From: Canna indica
Lineage: Eukaryota > Streptophyta > Magnoliopsida > Zingiberales > Cannaceae
Direction: 5' to 3'
Assembly (NCBI GenBank): GCA_034359265.1
Contig: CP136890.1
Location: forward strand, 91,599,501-91,663,500
Length of the DNA: 64,000 bases
A program made the position numbers and the translations under genes. The notes under the pieces were generated by a model that was not told where the DNA came from, made no database searches, and saw only the letters and a list, made by a program, of their open reading frames with translations. Of the stretch, positions 54,273 through 64,000 are shown piece by piece; positions within the stretch are counted from its first letter, which is position 1; each line of letters begins with the position of its first letter.

Positions 54273-55118
54273 CTGCATTAATGTAGGCATTAACAATGAT
54301 AGAGCTGTAATTCTTGCAATCTTTAATGGCACTCCCACTCTCAACTAGACCTGACAATTATTGGCCCGGCCTGATAGCCCGACCCAGCCCGGCTTGATAA
54401 AATCAAGTTCGGGCCGGTTCTTATCGGGTTCGGGCCAATTTCGGGCCGACCTGATATGGCTCGAACACTTATCGGGCCGGGGGCCGGGCCTAGTGCTATC
54501 GGGCCATGCCGGCCCGATAGCCCGATAACCAATATAATGTATAACCATGATTAGCAACTTTGCTATTAATTAGAAGGTTATCCACCTACATTTAGGCTAA
54601 ACATAATAACCAATATAAGGTAATAACTCTTATGTTTTCGGGCACGTTATTTTTTTGTGCCGGGCCGGGTCGGGGACTTCGGGCCCGAATCGTTATCGGG
54701 TCGGCCAGGCCGACCCGATAAATCAGGCCCGAAACGATTTGTCAGACCTACTCTCAGCGTGTCTTTGATTCTGATGTGCTTGGTGGTGAATCCCACAACG
54801 TTCGATGGCGTGCTGGTCGGTAGTAAGAAGACGAACTGTGCCCCCAAGGGCTCCGGGGACCATCAGGAGAAGAGGGTGCACCACCATGGACGCATCAAGC
54901 TCGATGAGCAGAGGCAACACCAGCGTGGTGGTGGCATTGTTGGAAGTGAACTCCGTGATCGCCGCACTTATTAGGCAAGCAATTGGTGCAACGCCCAGGT
55001 ATGGAGCTTCCTTGAGGAAGTCCAGGTTCGAAGAGACCACCACGATTAAGCTGCTAGTTTGAACGCCATCTGCGATCGTAAAGCCGGCTCCGAGAAGGAG
55101 AATGATGTTCCATGGCAG
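54273..55118 (-). pseudogene. Tonoplast dicarboxylate transporter (SLC13/DASS, tDT-like) fragment, captured
   Basis: Right to left: [74 protein letters not shown] single-base shift near 54845 follows, then [32 protein letters not shown], a hAT MITE (54346-54750), and PLKIARITALSLLMPTLMQ, ending at a GT donor (54272-54271). ITEFTSNNATT and PTSTPSN are the conserved DASS hairpin signatures of the sodium/dicarboxylate site. In plants tDT moves malate across the vacuole membrane. The N-terminal half is missing and the frame is shifted, so it is non-functional. The retained donor shows genomic capture. Confidence 0.88.
54346..54750. mobile_element. 405-bp hAT MITE (GGGCC-rich) inside the tDT fragment
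   Basis: Near-perfect 8-bp duplications CTCTCAAC/CTCTCAGC sit at 54338-54345 and 54751-54758. Termini are TAGACCTGACAATTATTGG and TAGGTCTGACAAATCG. The interior has repeated CGGGCCGG and CCCGATA words, like 19760-19910. Removing it rejoins the transporter reading LRVG-VPLK. Confidence 0.85.
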
Positions 55119-55846
55119 CTTTATATAATGTTTTATATAATGTAATTTGCTTCCTCTTTGACTACTTTGTAGAAAAGATTGGAGGAGGCTGCATGCAAAC
55201 CAATTGGTCTCTCCGACTCTAGTTCGTATGCATGGTCAAGCATAGGAGCTACTTGAACCTGCATATTTGGGAAGCTGATAGAAAGAAGAAAAGGGCCATA
55301 GATCGAGCTACACAGAGAAGATATCCATGACGGTGCCTATGGGAAGGTGGCGGACGCGGGCAGAGGTGGTGGCGAAGGTGGTCCAGCCAACGACCAACGT
55401 GACGAAGACGATGTACTAGAAGGTGGCAGACGTGGGAACAGACGTGGTGGAGAAGCTAGTGCAGCCAGGGAGCATCGACGCAAAGGGCGGCGAGGTTAGC
55501 TCTCAGGCTCGAGTGAAGTTGGCGGAGATAATGAAGCCATCACATGATTAATTTTTTGATGACGTGGATGTTGGTTCATTTTTTAGAGAAGATTAAGCCA
55601 GCACATGATTGATTTTTTGATGACGTGGCAGTGGGTTCATTTTTTATTCAAATTTTATGTATTGACTTTAATGTTCGTACACGTATGTAATATCACGTCA
55701 GTAGTTAAACGGTAAGGCTCACGGTTACTTGACGAAAAGATATTATTGATACAAATTGAAAATAAAAATATGTTATTGATACAAATGAAAGTTTGGGTCA
55801 AAATTAAGAAGATCCCTAAAGTTCAGGATATATAGTGTAATTAACC

Positions 55847-56079
55847 CTAAAAAGCATAACTCTCAACAGGAGAAGGAGAAGGAGAAAGAAGATTAAGTTG
55901 ACCCAACTGTTTGACGAGGTTGGCCCCTTCAATGGGGAGCTCAAGAGGAGATTTTACGATGGAATTAAAGCATCGATTATTACGCTCAAATCAGATTTTC
56001 CCTTTCCACACCATTAGGACCTTGGTATTTTCTTCTAATGTTTGCGAGATCACCACCCAAATTTTGAAGCCAAGGCCGG
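55847..56079. other. Flank of the second capture element
   Basis: GA-rich, then mixed sequence; it may belong to the LINE remnant that follows. No gene was called. Confidence 0.3.
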
Positions 56080-56328
56080 TATCATAAGGAGAAGTATGTG
56101 AGATTGCATTCATTCAACAAAATCTTCCATCATTGTTTTGTAAAAGTGTAATGATTAAAAGGATGATCGTGAGACTCATCGCATGCATTGCATAATAAGA
56201 CCATAGGATTTAGCTGTATGTTTTGCTTAATCAACCTGTCTTTTGTTGGAAGTCTTGTTCGATTTGCCAACCAAATGAAGATTGACAATGATTCAGGATA
56301 GGTGCAATGCCAAATAATTGGAGCAAAA
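56080..56328 (-). pseudogene. LINE fragment (zf-RVT region)
   Basis: On the minus strand, LSIFIWLANRTRLPTKDRLI then KQNIQLNP ... LLCNACDESHDHPF matches the zf-RVT domain at the C-terminus of plant L1 ORF2 (the xLxWLAxxxRLxTKDRL and CxxC ... E..HxF pattern). A stop follows soon after. CACTA-3 begins immediately at its upstream side. Confidence 0.7.
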
Positions 56329-57730
56329 CACTACTAGAATAGTCGCTTTCACTGACGATCCTCATCAACGGTTGCCCAAGCCGTCGAAAACATCCATGAC
56401 TTTCTTGTGGTCGCATGAGCCGTTACAGATGTAACAACATCTGCAACGGCTCACATACGACCGCTAGTGCCCGTCGCTTATGAGCAGATGGCGCACACAG
56501 GGTGCGAAATGAAATAGCTAATTAGCCATGACTTAGAGAGGGCTGCATGGGCCGTCCATGATTTAATAAATCAATAACGACGACTCTCTCTCGGCCGCTG
56601 CGCCTGTCGCTTATGAGTCGATGGCGCGGATGTGACGCGAAAATAAAAAAACTAATCAGCGATGGCTTAGATAGGGCCACGTCGGTCGTCGGTGATTTAA
56701 TAATTAACTATTAACGATTTAGCGACAACTGTTTGGCCGTTGGTGAAAAGTCTTTTTATTTGCGTTCGCGCCCATCCCTCTTCTTTCTCTCACTCTCTCC
56801 TCTCTTTACCTCGCCACTGCCTGTCTGATTTCTCGGTGTCGATGTTGACTCCTTCGCCCCCGGGTCTCCCTCGCTATCAATTCTCCCCCTCGCCACCGGT
56901 TCTCGTCGTCTCCGGCCTCCGCCTCGTTGGTCCCCGGGTCTGCCTCGCTGCGCGATTACAACCTTTACCTCGTCGTCTTCGGGTCTCCATCACCGCCGAT
57001 CTCCGGGCTGCCACCGATCGTCCGTTTAGGTAATCCCCTCCCTCCCCCACTCCGACCGGTTGGGGCCGACACCCTAGGTTTCGGCCCCCGCCGATAGCAT
57101 TGCTTTATTAGTTTATTTTTATTTTTTACTGCTAATGTTAATTAGGGTTAATTAATATTAGGGTTAATTAAAATTATTGATTATTAATCATTGTTAATTA
57201 GTGTTAATTGTTTTTAGTTAATTAGTGCTAATTATTTTTAGTTAATTTATGTTAATTAATATGTTAATTAGGGTTAATTATTGTTATTAATCTATTAATT
57301 AGTATTATCAATATGTTAATTAGGGTTAACTATCGTTATTAATCTGATAATTAGTGTTATTAATCTATTAATTAGGGTTCTACGTTAATATTAGTATTAT
57401 TTTTATGTTAATGTTAGTTAGTTCATTTAACCCTAGTTTAGTTCAACTTAGCTAGTTTGGTTAAACCTTAGTTTAATTAGTTAATTAAATTAGGGTTAGT
57501 CCAATATATACTCGAGACGATGACACTGAGTTAGTTCAATTAGAGGAAAAAAATTAAACCATTGTGGATGCTGGCGTCGACGTTGGGGCCGAAACTTTAG
57601 GACTCACGCTGGCGTCGTCCACCGTGGACTCGCGTCATCATCCATAAATTTAGAAAATAATCATGACGAGTTGATATGTTTTCACGTACGCATCGACGAG
57701 TCGGATATGATTTTGTAAAACCTTAGATCC
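56329..57730 (+). mobile_element. CACTA-3, decayed 5' end
   Basis: It starts CACTACTAGAATAGTCGC. Subterminal words differ from CACTA-1/2 (CCGTCGCTTATGAG, AACGGCTCACATACG). A CT-rich leader with GTCTCC repeats (56750-57050) and an AATTAGGGTTAATT-rich tract follow. Bases 57655-57725 match in reverse complement the CACTA-1/2 leader near 38045-38125 (AACATATCAACTCGTCGGA). No TNP2 and no second terminus follow, so this is a fragment. Confidence 0.7.
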
Positions 57731-58158
57731 GAGACTCTATGTGGCGAGGGGTGCGTCGGCTGGACTCCATGCGCATGCTGGATTTCATGCACACGATTCT
57801 TAATGGTCGACGACATGCATGCACAGCAGCCGATCGCACCCCTCGATCCTCCTACTCGCTGCTCGATGTCGATTGCATGTGTCTTATAAATAGTCGGCGA
57901 TGGCTGGGGTGTAGGCGGTGCGGTCGAGTTCTGATAGGCGTGGCTTGCAGCATATCACGTGCCTCTTCATCATGCATCTGTCATGATCAGTTGCCTTCAC
58001 GTTGTCTGGTGCCGACGAGGTCATCGTCGGCACATGAGGATGGACAACGGTGAGGGCGAACAACTAAAGAAGAGTCAACATGCGTCTTCGGGTGGCAGGG
58101 CTAAAAAGGCCGACTTGGAGATGTGCAGGTGACCGCTGGAATAAAAAAAGGGAATACC
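57731..58158. other. Unrecognised sequence beyond CACTA-3
   Basis: A 104-codon frame (57739-58053) shows no known motif. The block may be the remaining CACTA-3 interior. Confidence 0.3.
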
Positions 58159-58414
58159 ATACTTTTGGTCCCTATAGTTTGTGCAAATTTGGCTTTTAGT
58201 CCCTACATTTGATTTTATTTTTTAACACTTGCCACATCATCAGCCACGTTTTTTATAAATGTGTCATGTTAGTAAAAACTTAACCGCGTTAGGTCAACTA
58301 TAGACGACAAGGATTAACTGACTAACTGAGTGTAATTATAGGGATCAAAAATCAAAATTTTCAAATGTAGAGACTAAAAGCCAAATTGGCCCAAACTATA
58401 GGGACCAAAAGTAT
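58159..58414. mobile_element. 256-bp MITE with about 55-bp TIRs
   Basis: ATACTTTTGGTCCCTATAGT ... TTTGGCTTTTAGTCCCTACA on the left is repeated in reverse complement on the right with few changes. The target duplication could not be fixed. It resembles the TTTGGTCCCT-type MITE at 11126-11486, but the terminal sequences differ. Confidence 0.65.
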
Positions 58415-61400
58415 AATTTTTTCAAACTAATATAAAAAAGAAATATAAGATCTTGCAGTACACTCATAATTTGCATTACACAGCTTCTCTTATTTTATAT
58501 AAAAATATTTACATTCATTTATATCTTGTGTGCCTTCAAAATATTCAAACATATGTTGCATTTCATCCTCTAAACAAAACTCTAAAACTGCAATAAATGA
58601 TAAAGTTAATGTTGAAGAATTTCCCCAATTAATCGATTTGGAACTCTGCATGCTGCCATTGATGTTCCGGAACAAAGAGGTTCTGGTCGTCCTGGTGTGC
58701 TCTTCGTTGGTTCGATCTCTCCTCTTATAGAGTGTGAATCAGGGCCAAGTCCCTTTAGATGATTCCTTGAAGATCCTTGCGATTTCGGAGGGTTGTTGCA
58801 ACATAATTTTGGTCGAAAATGTTGTGGTTCCGATAGATTTTCCAGAACCATGCTCCATGTCATACTGACTTTGATACTGGCAGCCCTGACCCGGACAATG
58901 ACTTGGATGATCATCATGGTAATCGTAGTCTCTCCATGCAATGTTGCTAACCTCGACGGACATGGTACTGCTCATGGCGAGGATGTACAAGCGTCGTCGG
59001 GCAATGGGACCCTGGCTTCTAGGCCCCTTGGCCTTGGCCCTAGGGACGCCATAGGTAAATCTCATGTCCTATAGAGCAGAACAAGCTTCCCCTCGGCGTT
59101 GCACGACTTGTTTCCGCCCCACGTGTTTTCTCTAGAATCTACGATGATGTTGGCATTCAGCAGACTCCGGTGATTGCTCCTACCCTTTTTGATTCCGGTG
59201 GGTTGCACCGATGTACGAACAACACTCCATAGAGTACAATCGACGCCTGCTCAAATCGTACGAGGGATTCGTTGCTGCCTGCGATCTCCCCTGTACCTTC
59301 CCCTTCCGAGAATGGTTCCAACACACTTTCTGTAGCCGCTCGAGACCTTTTCCTCTTCTTTGCTAACGTTGTTCATGGAAGAGAGGACATGGTTCACTTG
59401 CGATCGCCTGCCTGTAATAATCTTTTGGCATCTTCCACCAATAACTTGACGGACCCGTGGCTACTTTTATTGGATGGGAGTGCTAACGGGACCCTAACGT
59501 CTTTTCTCAGAGATTTTTGGGTTGTCGGGCTTCCTCAATATTTACGAAACTTTGGATGGAAATGATGGCATCAAATCAGATTGTGGTGGGTCGATCGGAG
59601 ATAAGAATAAGATCGTGGCCTCCTCAAATCGGACTCTTCACAACCATTCCCTAGACTCTTGAGCCTTCGGAAGCATTAGACAGAAGATAATCCATCACCT
59701 ATAAAAGACAACTCTGACGCGGTGCAAAGATCCTGGAGCGGGGAAGCAACAAGCTTCAAACCTCTCGTGGATCCTGTGGCACTTGTATCCAAAGGGCTGC
59801 GACCAGAAAGGCCCTCTGGAATAGGGACCAATCTTTCGTCTCCAGACACAGCTTCTCCACGGGGCCGCTGGCATCGGCGTGGTCACCCGACAACCCTGTT
59901 TGCAACGACCCCAAGGAGGTCTTTGGTTCTCGAACGCATTTGCCTCTTTCTCCGAGATGTCACTGAGGGATCAGACAAGAGCACTGGGCTTCTTAATAAT
60001 ATGCTGCTCTTGCGGCATTTGTCGACCAATAGTTGGCAAACTTCCAGCTGCATGCTGTTGTTGCATGACTGGGGAGATTGTTAAGGGTGTGGTGGTTTTC
60101 TTCCATATGGCCATTCAATTTTTTTTTGCTATTTTCTGGAATATATGCGGGTTGAACAGAGGGGCCAAGCATTTCATGGTTAAATGTTAAGCTCGTAAAT
60201 CCAATTTCTCTGTAATTGCTCTTCAAGAGACTAAACTTCATGTAATCTCTAATTCTTGTGCTAAAAAATTAACTGGTTTTCGACAGCCTGCTTTCATCGC
60301 ATTGGATGCGCAAGTGCTAATGGCTAAGTTGGAGCAACGATGTTCAGACCATCATGTGTTAATGGCTAAGTTGGAGCAACGATGTTCAAAACTTAGTTCA
60401 CTTTCATTGGTGTGTATGGTCCTCCAAGGAGGACAGACAGACAGACCTTCTTTGTAGACTTGGGTGATCTCTTAAATAATGCGGATGAAGGATATATTGT
60501 CGAGGGGGATTTCAATGTCACTCAGTTTGATTATGAGTAGAGGAACTGCACGAGTAACACTGGTGATTCAGTCAAACTGATCTCTAAACTTTTCGTTGAT
60601 CACGAATTAATCGACTTGCATATTAAAGGAAGAGTGTTCACTTGGTCAAACAATCAAAGTACTCCCCATCTTGCCTGCCTCAATCGGGTTATATATAATC
60701 TCTCTAGTGACTTCGATTTCTTTTCCTCTAGCGACAGTTACTGGGGGAGGATGAAGATTATCATATCACAATGCTCTCCTCTTTCGATTCGGACAGATCA
60801 AGCATTGGGATAAACTTTTTCGACTAGAAAATTATTGGCTCCATAAGGAGGGATTTTGTGACATGGTCTGAACCTCGTATTCCAAATTCAGTCGCCTCAA
60901 GTTGGATCCTGCTATGGAAGAAACTGCGTCGAATAATTCTTCTTGTGGATCTTGATGAGATTGAATTGGCTTCACTTCAGCAAAAGAAAGCTAACATGGA
61001 CACTATCTACAGGGATGAGGACACATTTTGGCATCAGCGAGCCAAGATGAGATGGTTGAAAGAGGAAGACCTCAAGACACGGTTCTTTCATCAATGGGCT
61101 TCCGTCAGAAAGAAGAAAAATTGGATTCATCAAATAACTATTAATGAAGGGGTACTCACTGGTGACGAGGAAGTTGTGGAGGGCTTCATGAAGTACTACT
61201 TTCAACTACTTGGGCTTAAAAGGAAGCCTCTTCTGAATATTGATTGGCAGGTCCTAAACTTGCCTTCTCTTCCTATCAGGACTGCATTAGACTCACCTTT
61301 CACTCTCAATGAGATCCGAGCGGTTATCATGGACATGGGAGATTTTAAGGCCTCAGAGCCCATGACTTTACTATTGAGTTTTATCGCTCTTATTAGGACA

Positions 61401-61659
61401 CCACTCATGAGGACATCTTGCATATCTTCAACGAGATCTACCTTAGGCCCGACACATTGCGAAGATTCAACAATGAACATATTTTGCTGATACCTAAAAG
61501 GATGGAGCTTCTTGTGTCAAGGATTTCGGGCCTATTAGCCTTGAGAGCAGTATTACTTGTATCTTTTCCAAAGTCTTAGCTACTAGCCTCCAATCATACA
61601 TGGATGATCTGATCAACAATTACCAAAACACTTTCATGGTTGGGCGGAGCACCCTTGAC

Positions 61660-62142
61660 TAGGGCTGAGCATCTGGCGGGTCGGGTCAATACCCGACCCG
61701 ATTGGATATTAACTCAAATTTTTTTAAAAAATTATACCCGACCCGATTTTTAATCGGGGCCCGACCTGAATAACCCAAAAAAATCGGGCCCCGACCCGAT
61801 TAACCCGATTTCGGTTTAGAAAAATAAAAATAAAATAAAATTCATCTTGAAAATGGTGATAAAAAAGATGAACAATTGTATTAAAATTATATCTCAAGTA
61901 GGACTTGAACGCAAGATATCTTAAACTTTATCTCCATCCTTTTAACCACAAAGCCAACACAATCTTTTATCAATATATATAATATAATCATGTATTTAAT
62001 TTAAAATCAGGTTGGGTCGGGTTAAACAAGGTTTTCACCCGAACCCGACCCGACCCGATATACCCGAATAACCCGACCCGAAATGAATTTTTGGGTCGGT
62101 TTTTTGGATTTTTCAGGTGAGATCGGGTTTTTCTCAGCCCTA
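61660..62142. mobile_element. 483-bp hAT MITE inside the LINE RT domain
   Basis: Termini are TAGGGCTGAGCATCTGGCG and, in reverse complement, TAGGGCTGAGAAAAACCCG. Near-perfect 8-bp duplications CCCTTGAC/CTCTTGAC sit at 61652-61659 and 62143-62150. The interior is dominated by CCCGACCCGA and TCGGGTCGGG words in inverted arrangement around an AT-rich core. Confidence 0.85.
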
Positions 62143-62490
62143 CTCTTGACTACTTTATGGGTGTTCATGAGATAGTGTGGGTTTGTCATCGTGCAAAGGA
62201 GAAGAGTCTTCTGCTGAAGATTGATTATGAAAAGATATTTGATTCTATTAGATGGAAATTCATCTTGAACATGCTCGAGGCGAGGGGATTCTCATACAAA
62301 CAGAGGAGTGTTCTCAGCCCTACTCTTGACTACTTTATGGGTGTTCATGAGATAGTGTGGGTTTGTCATCGTGCAAAGGAGAAGAGTCTTCTGCTGAAGA
62401 TTGATTATGAAAATGTATTTGATTCTATTAGATGGAAATTCATCTTGAACATGCTCGAGGCGAGGGGATTCTCATACAAACAGAGGAGTT
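62131..62490 (+). repeat. Exact-period 180-bp tandem duplication in the LINE
   Basis: TTCTCAGCCCTACTCTTGAC at 62131 recurs at 62311, and the following 160 bp are almost identical (one visible change, GAAAAGATATTT to GAAAATGTATTT). The unit includes the last 12 bases of the hAT MITE, so the duplication came after that insertion. Confidence 0.95.
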
Positions 62491-64000
62491 GGAACAGACA
62501 ACAACTCGATACTGAATCAACTCTTCCTATAAATGACATTAAGGGACCCCCCCTCAAGCACAAGAGAGGAGTTCGTTAGGGAAATCTTCTTTCACCGTTT
62601 ATCTTCAACCTAGCCTTGGATTGCTTGTCACAATTACTTAGCATAGCTGCCTAGAATAATTTCATCAAAGGAGTTTTGGCACATAGTTTACCAGTGGCAT
62701 CACTCACTTCTTGTTTGTTGACGATCTCATCTTCTTTTGCAAAAACATTGAAGCTTGTTTAAGGAATTTGCTCATGCTCATGAAATGCTTTGAACTTGTT
62801 TCAGGGCTCGAGATCAACATCAACAAAACCGTTATCACTAGCCTTAGGGGTGAACATGAAGCAACTGTGCGGATTGCGAGCGAAATTGGATGCCAAGCCT
62901 CCTCGTTTCCTACGAGACACCTTGGCCTTCCTCTCAAAGTGGATAGATTGTGCAAAGATGATTGATTGCAGCTTGTGACTAAAATTGACACTCGGTTATC
63001 CAATTGGCAAGACAAGTTGCTCTCTCGTGCGGGGCGACTCACCTTGATCAATAGCACCATTAACAGCATAGTTGCTTACTTGCTCTCCATGTATAAAGCA
63101 TTGGAGTGGGTCATTAGCATGATTGACTAACGAAGAAGAATATTTTTTGGGTAGGAATGGATGTTCATTCAATACAAGGAAAGTGTCTAGTCGACTGGAA
63201 TTATATCACTTGTCCGCGAAGTGATGGGGGCTTGGTATACTTGACCTGCATGCACATAATCTTTCCAAACTGGGAGCTTGGATTTGGAAAGTATTTCAAG
63301 GTCGCAATCTTTTCTGGATGAGGTTCATGGAGCAGTTATATAACAACTTTCGTAATTGGACCAGCTAAGCTTTCTCAAAATGAGCTTCTCCATTTTGGAA
63401 TGACTTTCGAAGGTTGTTTAAGATGATGTACTCGTGTATCTCTTACCAGGTTGGTGATGGTAAGAGAATCAAACTATGGACAGATAGATGGTTGAATGGT
63501 CTCTGTCTTGCAGAGAAATTTCCCACTCTATTTTATCTCTCCTTGCAACAGAACTGCTTTATATATGAAGTAAGGATGCTCGGCCCAGCTAGGGTGTTTG
63601 AAGGTTGGAACATCTCTTTGCCCTTGGTGGATGCCGATAGTTCGAGTGGCTTTGGCTCACTAGAGATAGACTCACACGATGGGGAATCACATCGGCTGAT
63701 TCATGCCTACTTTGCTCGGGTGGTAAGGAGTCCCATCACCATCTGCTTACAGCATGCCCCTTCACCTCCAGTGGCTATAAAGGTTTCTTCTCTATTTTGA
63801 AGCTTAAATATGTCTCATTAACCGCTCCAAGCTTTAGTGCGAAAGTATGGTATGAAAGGAACTCTAGAGTGTTTCCGCACAAGAGCTCTTCTTTACAATT
63901 GATTGCGATATCTACTACAAGCTTCTTCAAATGTTGTTCGGCTTAGATTGTAGAGATTTCTTTGTAGTCTTGTTGACCTCATCTTTTTTTTTTTGTTGAA

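Larger units (their letters stand above)
52448..55846. mobile_element. Second gene-capturing element with very long TIRs (Pack-MULE-like)
   Basis: Both ends begin GGTTAATTACACTATATAT. From there the left end (to about 53370) and the right end (back to about 55330) match in reverse complement for hundreds of bases: CTTTCATTTGTATCAATA, ATATCCTCTCGTCAAGTAAC, TAAAATTTGAATAAAAAATG, AACTTCACTCGAGCCTGAGA, CACTAGCTTCTCCACCACG. The left arm is lengthened by an AT-rich MITE at about 52490-52920. Flanks TAAAGAGAAT and TAAAAAGCAT are only partly alike, so the duplication is unproven. Inside are fragments of two host genes, a mini-CACTA and a hAT MITE. Mutator affiliation is inferred from the long TIRs and gene capture. 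Confidence 0.7.
58500..64000 (+). pseudogene. L1-type LINE with degenerate ORF1 region and ORF2, running to the window end
   Basis: 58500-60100 is a broken region consistent with a LINE 5' part; no ORF1 motif could be proved. ORF2 starts near 60130: endonuclease WNICGLNRGAKHF, ALQETKLHV; later VFTWSNNQSTPHLACLNRVI near 60640. The pre-RT linker (60858-61490) has FWHQRAKMRWLKEEDLKTRF. The RT is split by a hAT MITE (61660-62142) and a 180-bp tandem repeat. It then continues LSPFIFNLALDCLS, catalytic FVDDLIFFC near 62712, RHLGLPLKVD, DKLLSRAGRLTLINS. WTDRWLNGLCLAEKF at 63475 and a zf-RVT tail follow. Many stops and shifts make it inactive. It is a different, older copy from the LINE at 43046-45728. 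Confidence 0.8.

Overview
This is a window of plant nuclear DNA. It shows intron-split genes of plant type (F-box/WD40, a CCR4-NOT subunit, a NOI/RIN4-like gene) and dense plant transposons (hAT, CACTA, Mutator-like, L1-type LINE, LTR). Nothing in it fixes the species. It is an angiosperm, with an AT-rich intergenic background and GC-rich first exons.

Only three host genes look functional, all on the minus strand. (1) Bases 1-781 hold the N-terminal 260 codons of an F-box/WD40 protein resembling Arabidopsis FBX2, running off the left edge. (2) Bases 2749-17636 hold a complete nine-exon CNOT9/Rcd1-like gene (326 aa). Its 14.9 kb comes from introns full of transposons: an 812-bp hAT foldback, a three-level hAT nest, a Mutator-type MITE, a 359-bp hAT MITE and a solo LTR. 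(3) Bases 46842-51259 hold a three-exon NOI-type protein (74 aa) whose first coding exon is 9 nt.

The rest is transposon territory. From 17.8 to 22.7 kb lie degenerate hAT and foldback elements and an orphan RNase H ORF. From 22716 to 29275 lies CACTA-1, with a full-length TNP2 transposase and a spliced TNPA-like gene but no 5' terminus. From 31643 to 40392 lies a gene-capturing TIR element holding ABCB-transporter and patellin fragments, into which the complete 6976-bp CACTA-2 (31988-38963, TSD TAA) jumped. From 41.9 to 46.4 kb lie a non-autonomous hAT and an L1 LINE with a duplicated 3' end. From 52448 to 55846 lies a second gene-capturing, long-TIR element. It carries tonoplast dicarboxylate transporter and LTI65-like fragments and is itself hit by a mini-CACTA and a hAT MITE. 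From 56 to 64 kb lie LINE remnants, a decayed CACTA-3 end and a frameshifted L1 LINE containing a hAT MITE and a later 180-bp tandem duplication.

The transposon genes work in pairs: TNP2 (transposase) and the TNPA-like protein of CACTA-1/CACTA-2 are expected to act on the AGCAACGGC-rich element ends. Copy 2 has lost a splice acceptor and its TNP2 tail. The most unusual content is the pair of gene-capturing elements, the hAT nest with exact duplications at each level, and the splice-site loss that turns a transposon intron into coding sequence. All statements rest on reading the sequence; family names come from recognition of motifs, not from searches.
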